64,000 bases of DNA from Devosia riboflavina (GTDB lineage Bacteria > Pseudomonadota > Alphaproteobacteria > Rhizobiales > Devosiaceae), in contig NZ_JQGC01000003.1 of assembly GCF_000743575.1 (NCBI RefSeq), positions 62,001-126,000 on the forward strand. Reading direction: 5' to 3'. Position numbers and translations under genes: made by a program. Shown here one piece after another: positions 8,388 through 15,979 of this stretch (its first letter is position 1; each line of letters starts with the position of its first letter). The notes below the pieces were generated by a model. It was not told the DNA's origin, searched no databases, and saw nothing but the letters and a program-made list of their open reading frames with translations.

Positions 8388-9587
8388 TCAGCTCGCAGCC
8401 GGCGCCGCAGCCGCTTCCGCCTCAATGGCGTCGAAGGCAGCGGAGATTTTTTCCATGGCCAGCTCGATATCGGCCTCGGAAACGATCAGCGGCGGCAGGA
8501 GGCGCAGCACATTGTCGCCCGCCCCGATGCAGAGGAACTGATGATCATCGCGCAGGCGCGTGACCATATCGCGCGCCGGGGTCGAGAGCTTGATGCCCGA
8601 AAGCAAGCCCTTGCCGCGCAGCTCCAGCACATAGTCCGGATATTTTTGCGCGAGCTGCTGCAGGTGCCAGGAGAGACGCTGGCCCATGGCGTTGACGTTG
8701 TCGATGAAGCCGGGCGCGAGGATCCGGTCGAGCACGGCATTGCCCACGGCCGTCGCCAAGGGATTGCCGCCATAGGTGGAGCCATGCGTGCCGGGCACCA
8801 TGGAAGCGGCGACATCGCCCTTGGCAAGGCAGGCGCCGAGCGGGAAGCCGCCGCCGATGGCCTTGGCCACGGCCACGATATCGGGCGTGATGCCACTCCA
8901 CTCATAGGCAAAGAAGCGGCCGGTACGGCCAAAGCCGCACTGCACTTCGTCGAGAATGAGCAGCATGTCATTGTCGTCGCAGAGCTTGCGCAGGCCCTGC
9001 ATGAATTCACTGGACATGGCGGTCACCCCGCCCTCGCCCTGCACGGGCTCGATGAGGATGGCACACGTCTCAGGCGTGATCAGCGCCTTGACGCTGTCGA
9101 GGTCGCCGGGCTTGGCATGCTTGAAGCCGGGCGCAGCGGGCCCGAAACCCTGCAGATAGTCGGGATTGCCGCCGGCCGCGATGGTGCCGAGCGTGCGGCC
9201 ATGGAAGGAGCCGGAAAAGGCGATCACTTCATAGCGCTCGCCCTGGCCCTTGGCCCAGAAATAATGCCGCGCCGTCTTGATGGCGCATTCGATGGCCTCG
9301 GCACCCGAATTGGTGAAAAAGACCGCATCGGCGAAGGTCGCATCGACCAGCCGCTGGCCGAGCCGTTCCTGCTCGGGAATGGTGAAGGTATTGGCCGTGT
9401 GCCAGACCTTGTCGGCAGCAGCCTTGAGGGCGCTCACCAGATGCGGGTCGCCATGGCCCAAAGCGTTCACCGCCACGCCCGAATGAAAGTCGAGATATTC
9501 TCGTCCATGCTGGTCAAAAAGGCGCATGCCTTCGCCGCGCTCGAACGAAGCTTCGGAACGGGCGTAGGTGGCATAGAGCGCAGACAT
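8388..9587 (-). CDS. argD: Acetylornithine aminotransferase
   Basis: PLP-dependent class III aminotransferase that converts N-acetylglutamate semialdehyde to N-acetylornithine in arginine synthesis. The protein has 399 residues. Visible residues are NSGAEAIE (93-100), SGSFHGRT near 125-132, the PLP-binding aspartate D213 (LILDEVQCGFGRTG) and the Schiff-base lysine K242 (AKAIGGGFPLGA). A longer frame exists, but the ATG at 9587 has a clear ribosome site (AAAGGGGAG). The C-terminus is alanine-rich. argF follows on the same strand; gcrA is divergent. Succinylornithine transaminase is an alternative, but the argF neighbour favours argD. Confidence 0.95.
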   Translation of the reverse strand: MSALYATYARSEASFERGEGMRLFDQHGREYLDFHSGVAVNALGHGDPHLVSALKAAADKVWHTANTFTIPEQERLGQRLVDATFADAVFFTNSGAEAIECAIKTARHYFWAKGQGERYEVIAFSGSFHGRTLGTIAAGGNPDYLQGFGPAAPGFKHAKPGDLDSVKALITPETCAILIEPVQGEGGVTAMSSEFMQGLRKLCDDNDMLLILDEVQCGFGRTGRFFAYEWSGITPDIVAVAKAIGGGFPLGACLAKGDVAASMVPGTHGSTYGGNPLATAVGNAVLDRILAPGFIDNVNAMGQRLSWHLQQLAQKYPDYVLELRGKGLLSGIKLSTPARDMVTRLRDDHQFLCIGAGDNVLRLLPPLIVSEADIELAMEKISAAFDAIEAEAAAAPAAS

Positions 9588-9742
9588 GGATTTCTCCCCT
9601 TTCAGGTTCGGGAGGTGGGATAAAAGCGTGGCAAACCTGCCACACAAATCAAAAACGCTGCTCTGGGGCAGCGCGTTTGGTGGGAAGAAATAGGCGGTTT
9701 TTACCCGTTAAGTCAACGCTCTCGGGCCCAAGTGACTGATTT

Positions 9743-9940
9743 GACTCAAGGATTGTTAGCGTAAAATTAACCACTGATTTTTGGGGGGAAAATGCCCCCG
9801 ACTCTTGATCCCGATTCCTGCGATGTCGTAGTGTCTAACTCGTTGGGGAACACGAGATATCGTGTGGCGGACCCACTCAGCATACGAGCTGTAGAGTCGA
9901 AAAGGCTGCCAGGCCACTTTGGCGGCGTGAGAGAGGATTC
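9743..9940 (+). promoter_or_regulatory. gcrA promoter region: GANTC cluster and CtrA-type site
   Basis: The 357-bp argD-gcrA gap holds five GANTC sites at 9743, 9800, 9813, 9894 and 9936. It also holds TTAG-N7-TTAA at 9756-9770, one base from the CtrA full site, running on into TTAACCAC at 9767. GANTC is the CcrM methylation site that GcrA responds to, and CtrA is known to repress gcrA in Caulobacter. Use of these sites here is inferred from sequence and position. Confidence 0.6.
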
Positions 9941-9950
9941 TAAGTTGACG

Positions 9951-10523
9951 ATGGTTACCGGAACGCAACCCAATGGTTGGACCGACGAGCGGGTGGAGCT
10001 TCTCAAGAAGCTCTGGATGGAAGGCCTGAGCGCCAGCCAGATCGCCGGCGAACTGGGCGAAGGCGTCACCCGCAATGCCGTTATCGGCAAGGTGCACCGT
10101 CTCAAGTTGTCGGCTCGTGCCAAGCCCACCAATACCACGCCGCGGGCGCGCCCAGCGCCGCGCCAGGCGCCGCGCCGTCCTTCCGGCCCCAGCCTTTCCG
10201 CTGGTGTCAGCTCGATGGCTGCCGCTGCCAAGCCGCGTCCGTCGGTGATGCCGCGTCCGCAGGTCATGGGCGCCACGGCCCTCGCCATGTCGCCGCAGAT
10301 GGAAGCCGAGCTCTATGTCGCCCCGGCGACCCAGGAGCTGTTCATTCCCGAGGACAAGCGCCTCTCTCTGCTGCAGCTCAACGAGCACACCTGCAAGTGG
10401 CCGATCGGCGATCCGCTCAGCAAAGATTTTTATTTCTGCGGCCAGCACAGCCTCGAAACCGGCCCCTATTGCGAATTCCACTCGCGCCGGGCCTATCACC
10501 AGATCGACAAGAAGAAGCGCTGA
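9951..10523 (+). CDS. gcrA: GcrA cell-cycle regulator
   Basis: A sigma-70-associated regulator of alphaproteobacterial cell-cycle genes that senses CcrM methylation at GANTC sites. The N-terminal DNA-binding region is plain (WTDERVELLKKLW, then GVTRNAVIGKVHRLKL). A proline/alanine/arginine-rich linker follows, and then a C-terminal region with CKWPIGDP, YFCG and YCEFHS, the conserved cysteine/histidine pattern of the sigma-binding domain. The length is 190 residues from the ATG at 9951. A TTG two codons upstream (9945) is better spaced from GAGAGGAT and may be the real start. Confidence 0.95.
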   Translation: MVTGTQPNGWTDERVELLKKLWMEGLSASQIAGELGEGVTRNAVIGKVHRLKLSARAKPTNTTPRARPAPRQAPRRPSGPSLSAGVSSMAAAAKPRPSVMPRPQVMGATALAMSPQMEAELYVAPATQELFIPEDKRLSLLQLNEHTCKWPIGDPLSKDFYFCGQHSLETGPYCEFHSRRAYHQIDKKKR

Positions 10524-10544
10524 GTTTCGGCAGCTTTCAAAAAC

Positions 10545-10571
10545 AAAGGGCGCCCATCGGGCGCCTTTTTT
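10545..10571 (+). terminator. Intrinsic terminator of gcrA
   Basis: Arms GGCGCCC (10549-10555) and GGGCGCC (10559-10565) flank a three-base loop and run into six T residues. It lies about 25 bp past the gcrA stop. Confidence 0.9.
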
Positions 10572-10621
10572 GTTGGAGACTAGATCAGTTCACGTTCGTT
10601 TTGAAACGGCTCCCGCCGAAA

Positions 10622-10709
10622 CCTCATGGTGAGCCTGTCGAACCACGAGGTCGGGCACACTGAGGGTTGCGTGCCACGACCTCGTCCTTCGACAAGCTCA
10701 GGATGAGGT
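10622..10709. repeat. Palindromic repeat, family F
   Basis: The unit begins CCTCATGGTGAGCCTGTCGA and ends with TTCGACAAGCTCAGGATGAGG-type sequence, so the ends pair imperfectly. Related, longer copies lie at 38977-39099 and 41371-41494. It sits between the gcrA terminator and a small hypothetical gene. Confidence 0.8.
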
Positions 10710-10749
10710 CTACTAGTATTTCCGTTGGTACGTGAAACCCCTAGGGGTT

Positions 10750-11019
10750 TCAGACTGTATCCGAAGCCGGTGCGGGCCGAGCAGGATCGCGCCCTACCAC
10801 GACCGGCAGGCCGTGTCTTTCGGCAATCACCAATCGCCCCATATGGGTCAGTTTCAGCCCGTTCGGCGTGATGGCGGCGAGCCCATGAAAGCAAAGCGCG
10901 CGCTGGATCAACCATTCCACCTGCTTTTGCGGTTCGACCGTCATGGCCAGCAAGACGATATGCTCGGGCAGCGTCAGTTGCGCCCAGCCGACCCGGTCCG
11001 CCTTCTGAAAGAGTGCCAT
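10750..11019 (-). CDS. Small hypothetical protein (89 residues)
   Basis: I do not recognise a family. The protein starts MALFQKADRVGWAQLTLPE and has a helical middle (VLLAMTVEPQKQVEWLIQ) and a short C-terminal tail rich in Ala and Pro. No signal peptide or membrane segment is clear. The ATG at 11019 is chosen because GGAGG lies six bases upstream; a longer frame would run through the ketosynthase terminator and is unlikely. It lies on the same strand as the ketosynthase, but that terminator separates them. Confidence 0.6.
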   Translation of the reverse strand: MALFQKADRVGWAQLTLPEHIVLLAMTVEPQKQVEWLIQRALCFHGLAAITPNGLKLTHMGRLVIAERHGLPVVVGRDPARPAPASDTV

Positions 11020-11112
11020 CTCATCCTCCGCAACAGCGCCAAGATGATTTCCAAACGTGCTGGTGAGCCTGTGGTTGCGCGGCAATTTCGTTTCGGCGGC
11101 ACTGAAAAACAG

Positions 11113-11137
11113 CAAGGGCGCCTCGAGGGCGCCCTTG
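11113..11137 (-). terminator. Terminator of the ketosynthase gene
   Basis: Arms CAAGGGCGCC (11113-11122) and GGCGCCCTTG (11128-11137) pair perfectly around TCGAG. On the minus strand a five-T run follows shortly after, 25-50 bp past the ketosynthase stop. Confidence 0.85.
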
Positions 11138-11162
11138 TTCAATCTCTATTTCCAACCACGCC

Positions 11163-12365
11163 TCAGGCGGCCGAGAAGACCAGCGAGCAGTTGATGCCGC
11201 CAAAGGCAAAGGAATTGCTGATGCCGATCTTGCCGGAGATCGGCTGGGCCGTGTTGGGCACGCAATTGATCGGGTGCATGGCCGGGTCGGGCTCGAGGAA
11301 ATTGATCGTCGGCGGAGCAATGCCCTCGTTCAGTGCCTTGACGGTGACGATGGCCTCCACCGCACCGGCCGCGCCGATCAGATGGCCATGGACCGGCTTG
11401 GTCGAAGACACGGCAAGATTAGGCAGGCTTTCGCCGAAAACCAGCGACAGCGCCTCTGCCTCGGCCACATCATTGGCGATGGTGCCCGTGCCATGCGCAT
11501 TGCAGTAGGCAATGTCGGACGGTGCAAGCTCGGCATCGGCCAGAGCTCGGCTGATTGCCGCGGACGACCGCACGGGATCGGCCCGCAACAGGTCCTTGGC
11601 ATCGCTCGTCGTGCCATAGCCACGCAGCATGCCGACGATGGGCGCGCCGCGCTCCTGCGCCAGATCCAAACGCTCCAGCACCAGGACGCCGGCGCCTTCA
11701 CCCATCATCATGCCGTCGCGACCCTTGGAGAAGGGGCGCTGGGCCGTGGGGGTCAGAACACGCAGCATTTCCCAGGCCAGCATGGACGAGGGAATGACCA
11801 TGGCTTCCGAACCGCCCACAATGGCGCGGTCGACAATGCCGGCGCGGATCAATTGCAGGCCAAGGCCAATCGCCTGGGCCGAAGACGAACAGGCCCCCGC
11901 CGTCGCCAAGAGCGTGCCGGTAATGCCGAAAGCCATTGCGACCTGGCAGGCCGCCGCGTTCGGCATGATTTTTGGGATCGCCATCGGGTCGCCGCGCGTG
12001 CCCGAGGTGAAGGAGCCATACATGGAAGCCGTGGTTTCGATACCGCCAATGCCGGTGCCGATGATCAGCGCAACCCGGTCGCCCCATTCCCGCGGCTCGG
12101 CCCTGGCGGCCTCGATGGCCTCCTTGGCTGCCACGATGGCGAGCGCCGAAAACCGGTCGAGCGTCCGCGCCTGGTTGGGCGTAAAGTGGTCCGCCATGTC
12201 GAAGGGCGCGCGCGCCGCAATTTTCACGTGGCTGCGGGCGAATTCGTCTCCCTCCAGCCGGGAAACCTTGGGGTCGCCATCGCGCGCTGCCTGCCAGAGC
12301 GCATCGACGCCCAGGCCCGCAGCCGTCACACACCCCATGCCGGTAATGGCGACCGCAACGCTCAC
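11163..12365 (-). CDS. Beta-ketoacyl-ACP synthase (FabF/NodE-like)
   Basis: A 400-residue condensing enzyme that extends acyl chains on an acyl carrier protein. The catalytic triad is intact: C159 (TAGACSSSAQ), H291 (NAHGTGT) and H328 with K323 (STKPVHGHLIGAAGA). It starts with GTG and overlaps the upstream acyl-carrier gene by four bases (GTGA), so translation is coupled. A carrier-plus-ketosynthase pair of this kind resembles nodF-nodE and other dedicated fatty-acid sets rather than housekeeping fabF, which normally sits with fabG and acpP. The likely product is an unusual or long-chain acyl group for an envelope lipid or signal (inference). Confidence 0.85.
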   Translation of the reverse strand: MSVAVAITGMGCVTAAGLGVDALWQAARDGDPKVSRLEGDEFARSHVKIAARAPFDMADHFTPNQARTLDRFSALAIVAAKEAIEAARAEPREWGDRVALIIGTGIGGIETTASMYGSFTSGTRGDPMAIPKIMPNAAACQVAMAFGITGTLLATAGACSSSAQAIGLGLQLIRAGIVDRAIVGGSEAMVIPSSMLAWEMLRVLTPTAQRPFSKGRDGMMMGEGAGVLVLERLDLAQERGAPIVGMLRGYGTTSDAKDLLRADPVRSSAAISRALADAELAPSDIAYCNAHGTGTIANDVAEAEALSLVFGESLPNLAVSSTKPVHGHLIGAAGAVEAIVTVKALNEGIAPPTINFLEPDPAMHPINCVPNTAQPISGKIGISNSFAFGGINCSLVFSAA

Positions 12366-12706
12366 TGTGCAGCGCCCCCGGCAGCAGCCTTGGGCGCCGT
12401 CGCGGCCGAAGCCGGCTCGGCGGTCTTGATGCGCGCGACGAGAAGGTCGAGCAGTTCGGACAGCGTATTGACCGTGCTCAACTCGCCGTCGATAGGCAGA
12501 TAGACGCCGTACTTTTCCTCGACGCCCATGAGCAGCATCACCACGTCGAGCGATTCAAAGCCGAGCGAACGGAAACTGGCTTCCGGCACCAGCTTCTCGC
12601 GCTCGACATTGCGTTCGGTCATGATGAGCTGGATGATTTCTTCGCGCAGCACGTCGTCGGACGGCAGGGCGCGGGCGGTAGAAGCGGGGGTACCCGTTTC
12701 GCTCAT
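12362..12706 (-). CDS. Specialised acyl carrier protein
   Basis: A 114-residue carrier with the phosphopantetheine serine at residue 52 in GFESLDVVMLLM; the usual DSL is ESL here. It is longer than housekeeping AcpP (about 78 residues) because of a roughly 17-residue N-terminal lead and an alanine/proline-rich tail of about 20 residues. The ATG follows GAGGAG. It is coupled to the ketosynthase by a four-base overlap, so the two probably act on the same acyl chain. NodF-like or AcpXL-like function is possible; I cannot choose between them. Confidence 0.85.
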   Translation of the reverse strand: MSETGTPASTARALPSDDVLREEIIQLIMTERNVEREKLVPEASFRSLGFESLDVVMLLMGVEEKYGVYLPIDGELSTVNTLSELLDLLVARIKTAEPASAATAPKAAAGGAAQ

Positions 12707-12897
12707 GATAGCTCCTCAAATAAATCCGGCTCAGCCCCAGTTGTGGGAACCGTAAATGCCAAGGACTCAGGCATATATATCAGCGGCAACAAACGCCTCG
12801 ATCACAATACTGTCGCCGGGTGCGTCCACACGGTCAATAGGCTGGTGACGAAGTTACGGCAAGCAGAACTCGGCGCCGTTAGCCGCGAATGCCTCAG

Positions 12898-14052
12898 CTA
12901 TCCGCCCTTTCTAGAAAAAACGCCCGCAAAGGCTTTCTCAGCAAACCGCCGCCCCATGAGCGCATGGACAGCCGCATCCGGATGTAGCTCATCGGGCAAG
13001 GGCTGTAGCGCATTGTCATCGGCGCCATAGAGCTCACGCCCATCGAGATAGCGGATATTTGGATCGCTGAGAGACCTTTGCGCGATGATTTCCTCCATCT
13101 TCTGGCGAATGGAAACAATCGTCAGCTTGCCTCTGGCCACCTCCTCCGCATTGCCCTCGGCACGGAACCGCAGCCGGCCCTCGGCCAAGGCGGCAAAGTC
13201 GAACTGGCAGGGGCCGGGCGTCGTCTCATGGATCGGGCAATAGATCGGGGACACCACCAGCAAGGGCGTATCGGGATGGCCCTCGCGGATCGTATCGAGA
13301 AAACCGTACAGGGCCGGGCCAAAGGCGCGCATCCGCATGAGGTCGGCATTGACGAGATTGATGCCCATCTTGACGCTGATGAGATCAGCCTTGGTGTCGC
13401 GCATGGCCCGCGCCGTGAAGGGATCGAGCAGCGCATTGCCGCCAAAGCCCATATTCACCAGGTCTACCCCACCCAGCGTCGCCGCCACCGCCGGCCAGAT
13501 ACCGGTCGGCGAGGTGGCGTTGGAACCCTGGCTGATGGAACTGCCATGATGGAGCCAGATTTTTCCTGGCGCGACCGGCACAAGATCAGCATCGGCCCGC
13601 AGCGCCACCAACTCAACCATTTCGTCATGCGGCAGCCAGATTTCGACGAGCTTGTCCCGCGTCGGCAGATTTTCGAAGCGCAGCACCTGCACCTCGCCCG
13701 GCTCCAGCACCATGGAGGGCGGCGCCATGCCGATGCGCATCACGCGCCCACCGAGCGCACTTCTTTGCTGGGTCAGTTCGCCATCGATCCTGAGATCAAA
13801 AACCCCATCCGGCCGCGCCGGCATGCCGGTATAGACGCGCTTGGTCGGCAGCACGTCCAGCTCGATCACGCTTGCCGCCGTGCGGAATTTCAACCGGATA
13901 CCCGAAGGCTGCCGCTCGGCCATGGAGAAGCCCGCATCCTCGTTCTGCCGCCGCGCCTTCGCCGGCAGGCGATGCGGCTGCAGGCCCATCTCGGTCCGCT
14001 CCAGCTCCTGCGCGCCGAAAACCAGATCGGCGGTAATGGCAAAATTCTTCAT
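12898..14052 (-). CDS. SGNH/GDSL-type hydrolase (esterase-like)
   Basis: A 384-residue protein. Residues 1-160 look like a beta-rich N-terminal domain (LEPGEVQVLRFENLP). The SGNH domain follows, with HHGSSISQGSNA near 168-179 (nucleophile serine), GFGGNA at 202-207 (block II glycine), MGINLVN (block III asparagine) and DELHPDAAVH near the end (Asp-x-x-His). All four blocks can be seen, so it should be an active esterase or deacetylase; the substrate is unknown. No signal peptide is seen. Its ATG overlaps the stop of the upstream TetR gene by four bases (ATGA), which marks the pair as an operon and this gene as a likely TetR target. Confidence 0.85.
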   Translation of the reverse strand: MKNFAITADLVFGAQELERTEMGLQPHRLPAKARRQNEDAGFSMAERQPSGIRLKFRTAASVIELDVLPTKRVYTGMPARPDGVFDLRIDGELTQQRSALGGRVMRIGMAPPSMVLEPGEVQVLRFENLPTRDKLVEIWLPHDEMVELVALRADADLVPVAPGKIWLHHGSSISQGSNATSPTGIWPAVAATLGGVDLVNMGFGGNALLDPFTARAMRDTKADLISVKMGINLVNADLMRMRAFGPALYGFLDTIREGHPDTPLLVVSPIYCPIHETTPGPCQFDFAALAEGRLRFRAEGNAEEVARGKLTIVSIRQKMEEIIAQRSLSDPNIRYLDGRELYGADDNALQPLPDELHPDAAVHALMGRRFAEKAFAGVFSRKGG

Positions 14053-14618
14053 GTCGTCTTCCAATTCGTGAATGTCACATCGAGCGCATCGAGCCCGCGC
14101 CGCCAGGACTGGCCGGGCTCGGGCTGGCTATGGGCAAAACTGCCGCTGCGCTCGAGCAGCGAAAAACCCAGGAAAAAGGAACCGAGCAGCCGCACGGCAT
14201 GCACCTGATCCGCCTCGGAAAGCTCATAGCCGCGCAGAGCCGCCAGCATGGTCCGCGCCAGCCGCGGGCCACCGCTGCCGGCCGCCTGCTCCGCCGAAAG
14301 CGGAAATCGCGCCGCCTCGAAGAGGCCCGGATGCTCCCCGGCAAAACGCCGATGCGCCTCTGCCAAGGCCACCACGGCCTCTTTCCCCGTGCGGCCCGCC
14401 ACGGCCGCCTCGGCCCATTGGGCCAGGAGGTCGAGCGCCAGCAGGGCGACGCCGGCCTTGAGGTCATCGGAATTGCGCACATGCGCATAAAGGCTGGCGA
14501 GCTTTACATCGAACTGGCGGGCCAGCGCCGCCAGCGTGAGGGCAGAAAATCCCTCGCTATCGGCAAGGACGGCGCCTGCCTGGATCAGCTTTTCCCACGA
14601 AAGTCCCGCGCGCGGCAT
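14049..14618 (-). CDS. TetR/AcrR family transcriptional regulator
   Basis: A 189-residue regulator. The N-terminal helix-turn-helix covers about residues 8-55 (FSALTLAALARQFDVKLASLYAHVRNSDDLK), with the usual recognition helix ending in YAHV. The C-terminal ligand domain has the QVHAVRLLGSFFLGF segment seen in the TetR_C_33/WHG group. It is co-transcribed with the SGNH hydrolase through a four-base overlap, and two palindromes just upstream of its start are its probable operators, so it should repress itself and the hydrolase. The inducer is unknown. Confidence 0.9.
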   Translation of the reverse strand: MPRAGLSWEKLIQAGAVLADSEGFSALTLAALARQFDVKLASLYAHVRNSDDLKAGVALLALDLLAQWAEAAVAGRTGKEAVVALAEAHRRFAGEHPGLFEAARFPLSAEQAAGSGGPRLARTMLAALRGYELSEADQVHAVRLLGSFFLGFSLLERSGSFAHSQPEPGQSWRRGLDALDVTFTNWKTT

Positions 14619-14627
14619 AGCGGCATC

Positions 14628-14661
14628 CTAATGTTATTAGTTTTTTGCCTAATAGCATTAG
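14628..14661 (-). promoter_or_regulatory. Twin palindromic operators upstream of the TetR gene
   Basis: CTAATGTTATTAG (14628-14640) and CTAATAGCATTAG (14649-14661) are both CTAAT-N3-ATTAG palindromes. Their centres are 21 bp apart, two helical turns, so two dimers would bind the same DNA face. They start 10 bp upstream of the tetR ATG. The AT-rich block stands out from the GC-rich surroundings. Confidence 0.8.
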
Positions 14662-14713
14662 TTTTGCCGAAATGGCAAGCGGCTACCGTCCCACCCAACC
14701 GGCGACGAGAATG

Positions 14714-15832
14714 TCAGCGAATGCTGCGATATCCGCCCGCGACGCCATTGGGGGAGAGCACGACCTGCCAGAGGTTGATCTTGCGGGCGCGGAACATGGC
14801 GGCAAAACTCGAGAGGTAGTAGCGCCACATCCGCCGGAACCGCTCGTCATATTTCTCGCCCTGCAGCGCCGGCCAGGCGGCATCGAAATTGTCGCGCCAG
14901 GCCAGCAGTGTCCGGTCGTAATCGGCACCGAAATTATGCCAGTCCTCCATGATAAAATGGCCTTCCAGGGCCCTGCCGATCTGGGTGACCGACGGCAGCA
15001 TGCCATTGGGAAAAATGTATTTTTCGCTCCAGGGATCGCCATGGGTCGTGGACAGATTGCCGCCGATGGTGTGGAGCAAGAAGAGGCCATCGGGCTTGAG
15101 GAGGCGCGCTGCCTTTTCGAAATAGGCGCGATAGTTCTTGTAGCCCACATGTTCGAACATGCCGATCGAAACGATCCGGTCGAACTGCCCGTCGAGCGCC
15201 TGATAGTCGAGAAGCCTGGTTTCGACGGGAAGTCCCCGGCTCCGTTCATTGGCCAGCGCCGCCTGCTCCTTGCTGACGGTGACGCCGAGCCCCGACACGC
15301 CATATCGCTCGGCCGCAAATTTCAGGAACCCGCCCCATCCCGAGCCGATATCGAGGATGTGCATGCCGGGCGCGAGTCCAAGCTTCCGGCAGATAAGGTC
15401 GAGCTTGGCCTCCTGGGCTGCTTCGAGATCGGCAGCATCCTGCCAGTAGCCGCAGGAATAGATCATGCGGCTGTCGAGCATGGCGGCATAGAGATCATTG
15501 CCGATGTCATAGTGCTTTTCCCCGACCTCGGTGACCCGCAGGCGCTGGAGATTGAGCAGGCGCCCCTTGGCGAGGCTCCACATGACGGCCAGATCCTTGG
15601 GGAAAGCATCCTGGATATTGCTGCTGACGAGGCGGAAGAGGAACTCATCGAGCGCCTCCGCATCCCACCAGCCATCCATATAGCTTTCGCCCAGCCCCAG
15701 CGTGCCATCGCGCAACAGCCGCGCCCATAGTCGCTCATTGTGAACCTGCGGCGACCACGGCGCGGGGCCGTTGATTTCCATACCGATGGCCTTGAGCCGG
15801 CCGGTGACGAAGTGCTTGGCAGAACTGGACAT
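14714..15832 (-). CDS. cfa: Cyclopropane-fatty-acyl-phospholipid synthase
   Basis: Transfers a methylene group from S-adenosylmethionine to double bonds of membrane phospholipid acyl chains. The 372 residues compare with 382 in E. coli. The N-terminal Cfa domain includes GLGESYMDGWWDA (46-58); the methyltransferase fold has LDIGSGWGGFLKFA (160-173), GVTVSKEQ and SIGMFEHVGYKNY. C127 in SCGYW is in the expected active-site region. polA is divergent. The enzyme fits the lipid theme of the preceding genes, but it has its own promoter. Confidence 0.95.
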   Translation of the reverse strand: MSSSAKHFVTGRLKAIGMEINGPAPWSPQVHNERLWARLLRDGTLGLGESYMDGWWDAEALDEFLFRLVSSNIQDAFPKDLAVMWSLAKGRLLNLQRLRVTEVGEKHYDIGNDLYAAMLDSRMIYSCGYWQDAADLEAAQEAKLDLICRKLGLAPGMHILDIGSGWGGFLKFAAERYGVSGLGVTVSKEQAALANERSRGLPVETRLLDYQALDGQFDRIVSIGMFEHVGYKNYRAYFEKAARLLKPDGLFLLHTIGGNLSTTHGDPWSEKYIFPNGMLPSVTQIGRALEGHFIMEDWHNFGADYDRTLLAWRDNFDAAWPALQGEKYDERFRRMWRYYLSSFAAMFRARKINLWQVVLSPNGVAGGYRSIR

Positions 15833-15979
15833 GGCAACACCAGAAGGGGTCGGCAGTAGGCCAAGGTTAACTCCATCGTCGATTAACGATCAAGCCCTCG
15901 CACAAGCCACGCAAAATCCGGGTACCCTATTTGTTCCCGACCCTTTAAAGTCCCGCCCGGACTGAAAGGGAATCGTCTC

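Noticed and set aside
11274-12503. 409-codon frame opposite the ketosynthase
   Set aside because: Antisense to an enzyme with complete active site; no recognisable protein.
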